Source: Mediterranea massiliensis
Lineage (GTDB): Bacteria > Bacteroidota > Bacteroidia > Bacteroidales > Bacteroidaceae
Length of the DNA: 64,000 nucleotides
Direction: 5' to 3'
NCBI GenBank assembly: GCA_015060685.1
Contig: SUXZ01000016.1
Coordinates: 1 to 64,000, forward strand
Part shown: positions 63,396 through 64,000 of the stretch, piece by piece
Numbering within the stretch: position 1 is the first letter of the stretch
How the letters are laid out: each line of letters opens with the position of its first letter
Made by a program: the position numbers and the translations under genes
The notes under the pieces: generated by a model
Database searches by the model: none
Seen by the model: the letters and a program-made list of their open reading frames with translations, nothing else
Told to the model about the DNA's origin: nothing

Positions 63396-64000
63396 ATGAT
63401 AAAAGCATTGCGAACCTTCGGAAGATACCTGATGCTGATGGGCCGTGTGATTGCCCGTCCCGAGCGCATCAGAATGTTTCTCCGACAATATATCGAAGAG
63501 ATTGAGAAGTTAGGGGTAAACTCCATCGGCATCGTATTATTGATTTCATTCTTTATCGGTGCCGTCATCACCATCCAAATCAAACTGAACATCGAAAGCC
63601 CCTTCATGCCGCGATGGACGGTGGGATACATCACCCGCGAAATCATGCTGCTCGAGTTTTCATCCTCCATCATGTGCCTTATCCTCACCGGTAAGGTAGG
63701 CTCGAACATCGCCTCCGAACTGGGTACCATGCGTGTCACACAACAAATAGATGCATTGGAAATCATGGGAATCAACTCGGCCAACTACCTCATCCTGCCC
63801 AAGATTGCGGCAATGGTAACCACCATCCCCATCTTAGTGATATTCAGCATCGTTGCCGGCATCATCGGAGCCTTCTGCACCTGTTGGTTTGGAGGAATCA
63901 TGACCGCCGTCGATCTTGAATATGGCTTGCAATACATGTTTATTGAGCAATTTGTATGGAATAGCTTCATCAAGTCAATATTCTTTGCATACATCATAGC
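63396..64000 (+). CDS. mlaE: MlaE-family ABC transporter permease (partial)
   Basis: Starts with MIKALRTFGRYLMLMGR and runs past the right edge; 201 codons are visible. It shows the MlaE/YrbE family pattern: hydrophobic helices (SIGIVLLISFFIGAVITIQI), the coupling segment with GSNIASELGTMRVTQQIDALEIMGIN, then LILPKIAAMVTTIPILVIFS. It would be the permease of a phospholipid transport system keeping outer-membrane asymmetry; its ATPase and MCE protein are expected downstream, outside this window. Confidence 0.93.
   Translation, partial: MIKALRTFGRYLMLMGRVIARPERIRMFLRQYIEEIEKLGVNSIGIVLLISFFIGAVITIQIKLNIESPFMPRWTVGYITREIMLLEFSSSIMCLILTGKVGSNIASELGTMRVTQQIDALEIMGINSANYLILPKIAAMVTTIPILVIFSIVAGIIGAFCTCWFGGIMTAVDLEYGLQYMFIEQFVWNSFIKSIFFAYII

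Overview
The window is a piece of a Bacteroidales chromosome, probably a gut Bacteroides, Phocaeicola or Parabacteroides relative; the species cannot be named from this sequence. The evidence is the gene content and order (tig-clpP-clpX-recQ-guaB, three peptidyl-prolyl isomerases next to an OstA-like protein and mutL, rplM-rpsI-rpsB-tsf), lipoproteins with an SCxDYDD start, AT-rich leaders without Shine-Dalgarno sequences, and many promoters of the Bacteroidetes type (TTTG, 19-21 nt, TAnnTTTG).

Layout. 1-5.1 kb: a tyrosine recombinase at the left edge, then pdxJ-exbB-exbD-tonB on the minus strand and nadK on the plus strand. 5.3-12.6 kb: the outstanding locus. Two large paralogous surface lipoprotein genes point away from each other and flank a second tyrosine recombinase. 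They share a perfect 75-bp inverted repeat covering their leaders, and related inverted 3' ends and terminators. A promoter lies inside the 1.1-kb segment between the repeats and points at only one of the two genes, so inversion by the enclosed recombinase would move it to the other. 12.7-17.5 kb: patatin, superoxide reductase, panE, mdh and a coiled-coil membrane protein. 17.6-29.7 kb: a long minus-strand run (rex, FAH-family, ispF, porin-like, DUF1232, mnmA, subtilase, xseAB, ilvE, GH5, trmB, mrp). 29.8-33.3 kb: an eIF1/SUI1-like gene and the rplM-rpsI-rpsB-tsf cluster. 33.3-34.9 kb: an AT-rich island with one orphan lipoprotein. 34.9-47.4 kb: asnS, rluB with a long Arg/Asn-rich tail, purB, two tRNA-Val genes, two secreted esterases, carB and trpS. 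47.4-64 kb: mutL, envelope-biogenesis genes, guaB, recQ, clpX, clpP, tig, lptB and the start of an MlaE-type permease.

How it fits together. Most of the window is core metabolism, translation, proteostasis and outer-membrane assembly. Accessory biology is concentrated in the invertible surface-protein locus. A second regulatory find is the carB leader. It has a promoter, a 31-codon leader ORF ending in a U-rich tract, a stop codon one base before an intrinsic-terminator-like hairpin, then carB. This resembles UTP-sensing attenuation of enterobacterial pyrBI. Small dispersed elements also occur: a 34-nt repeat with one copy inside mnmA, and a 247-bp element with 29-bp terminal inverted repeats after trpS.
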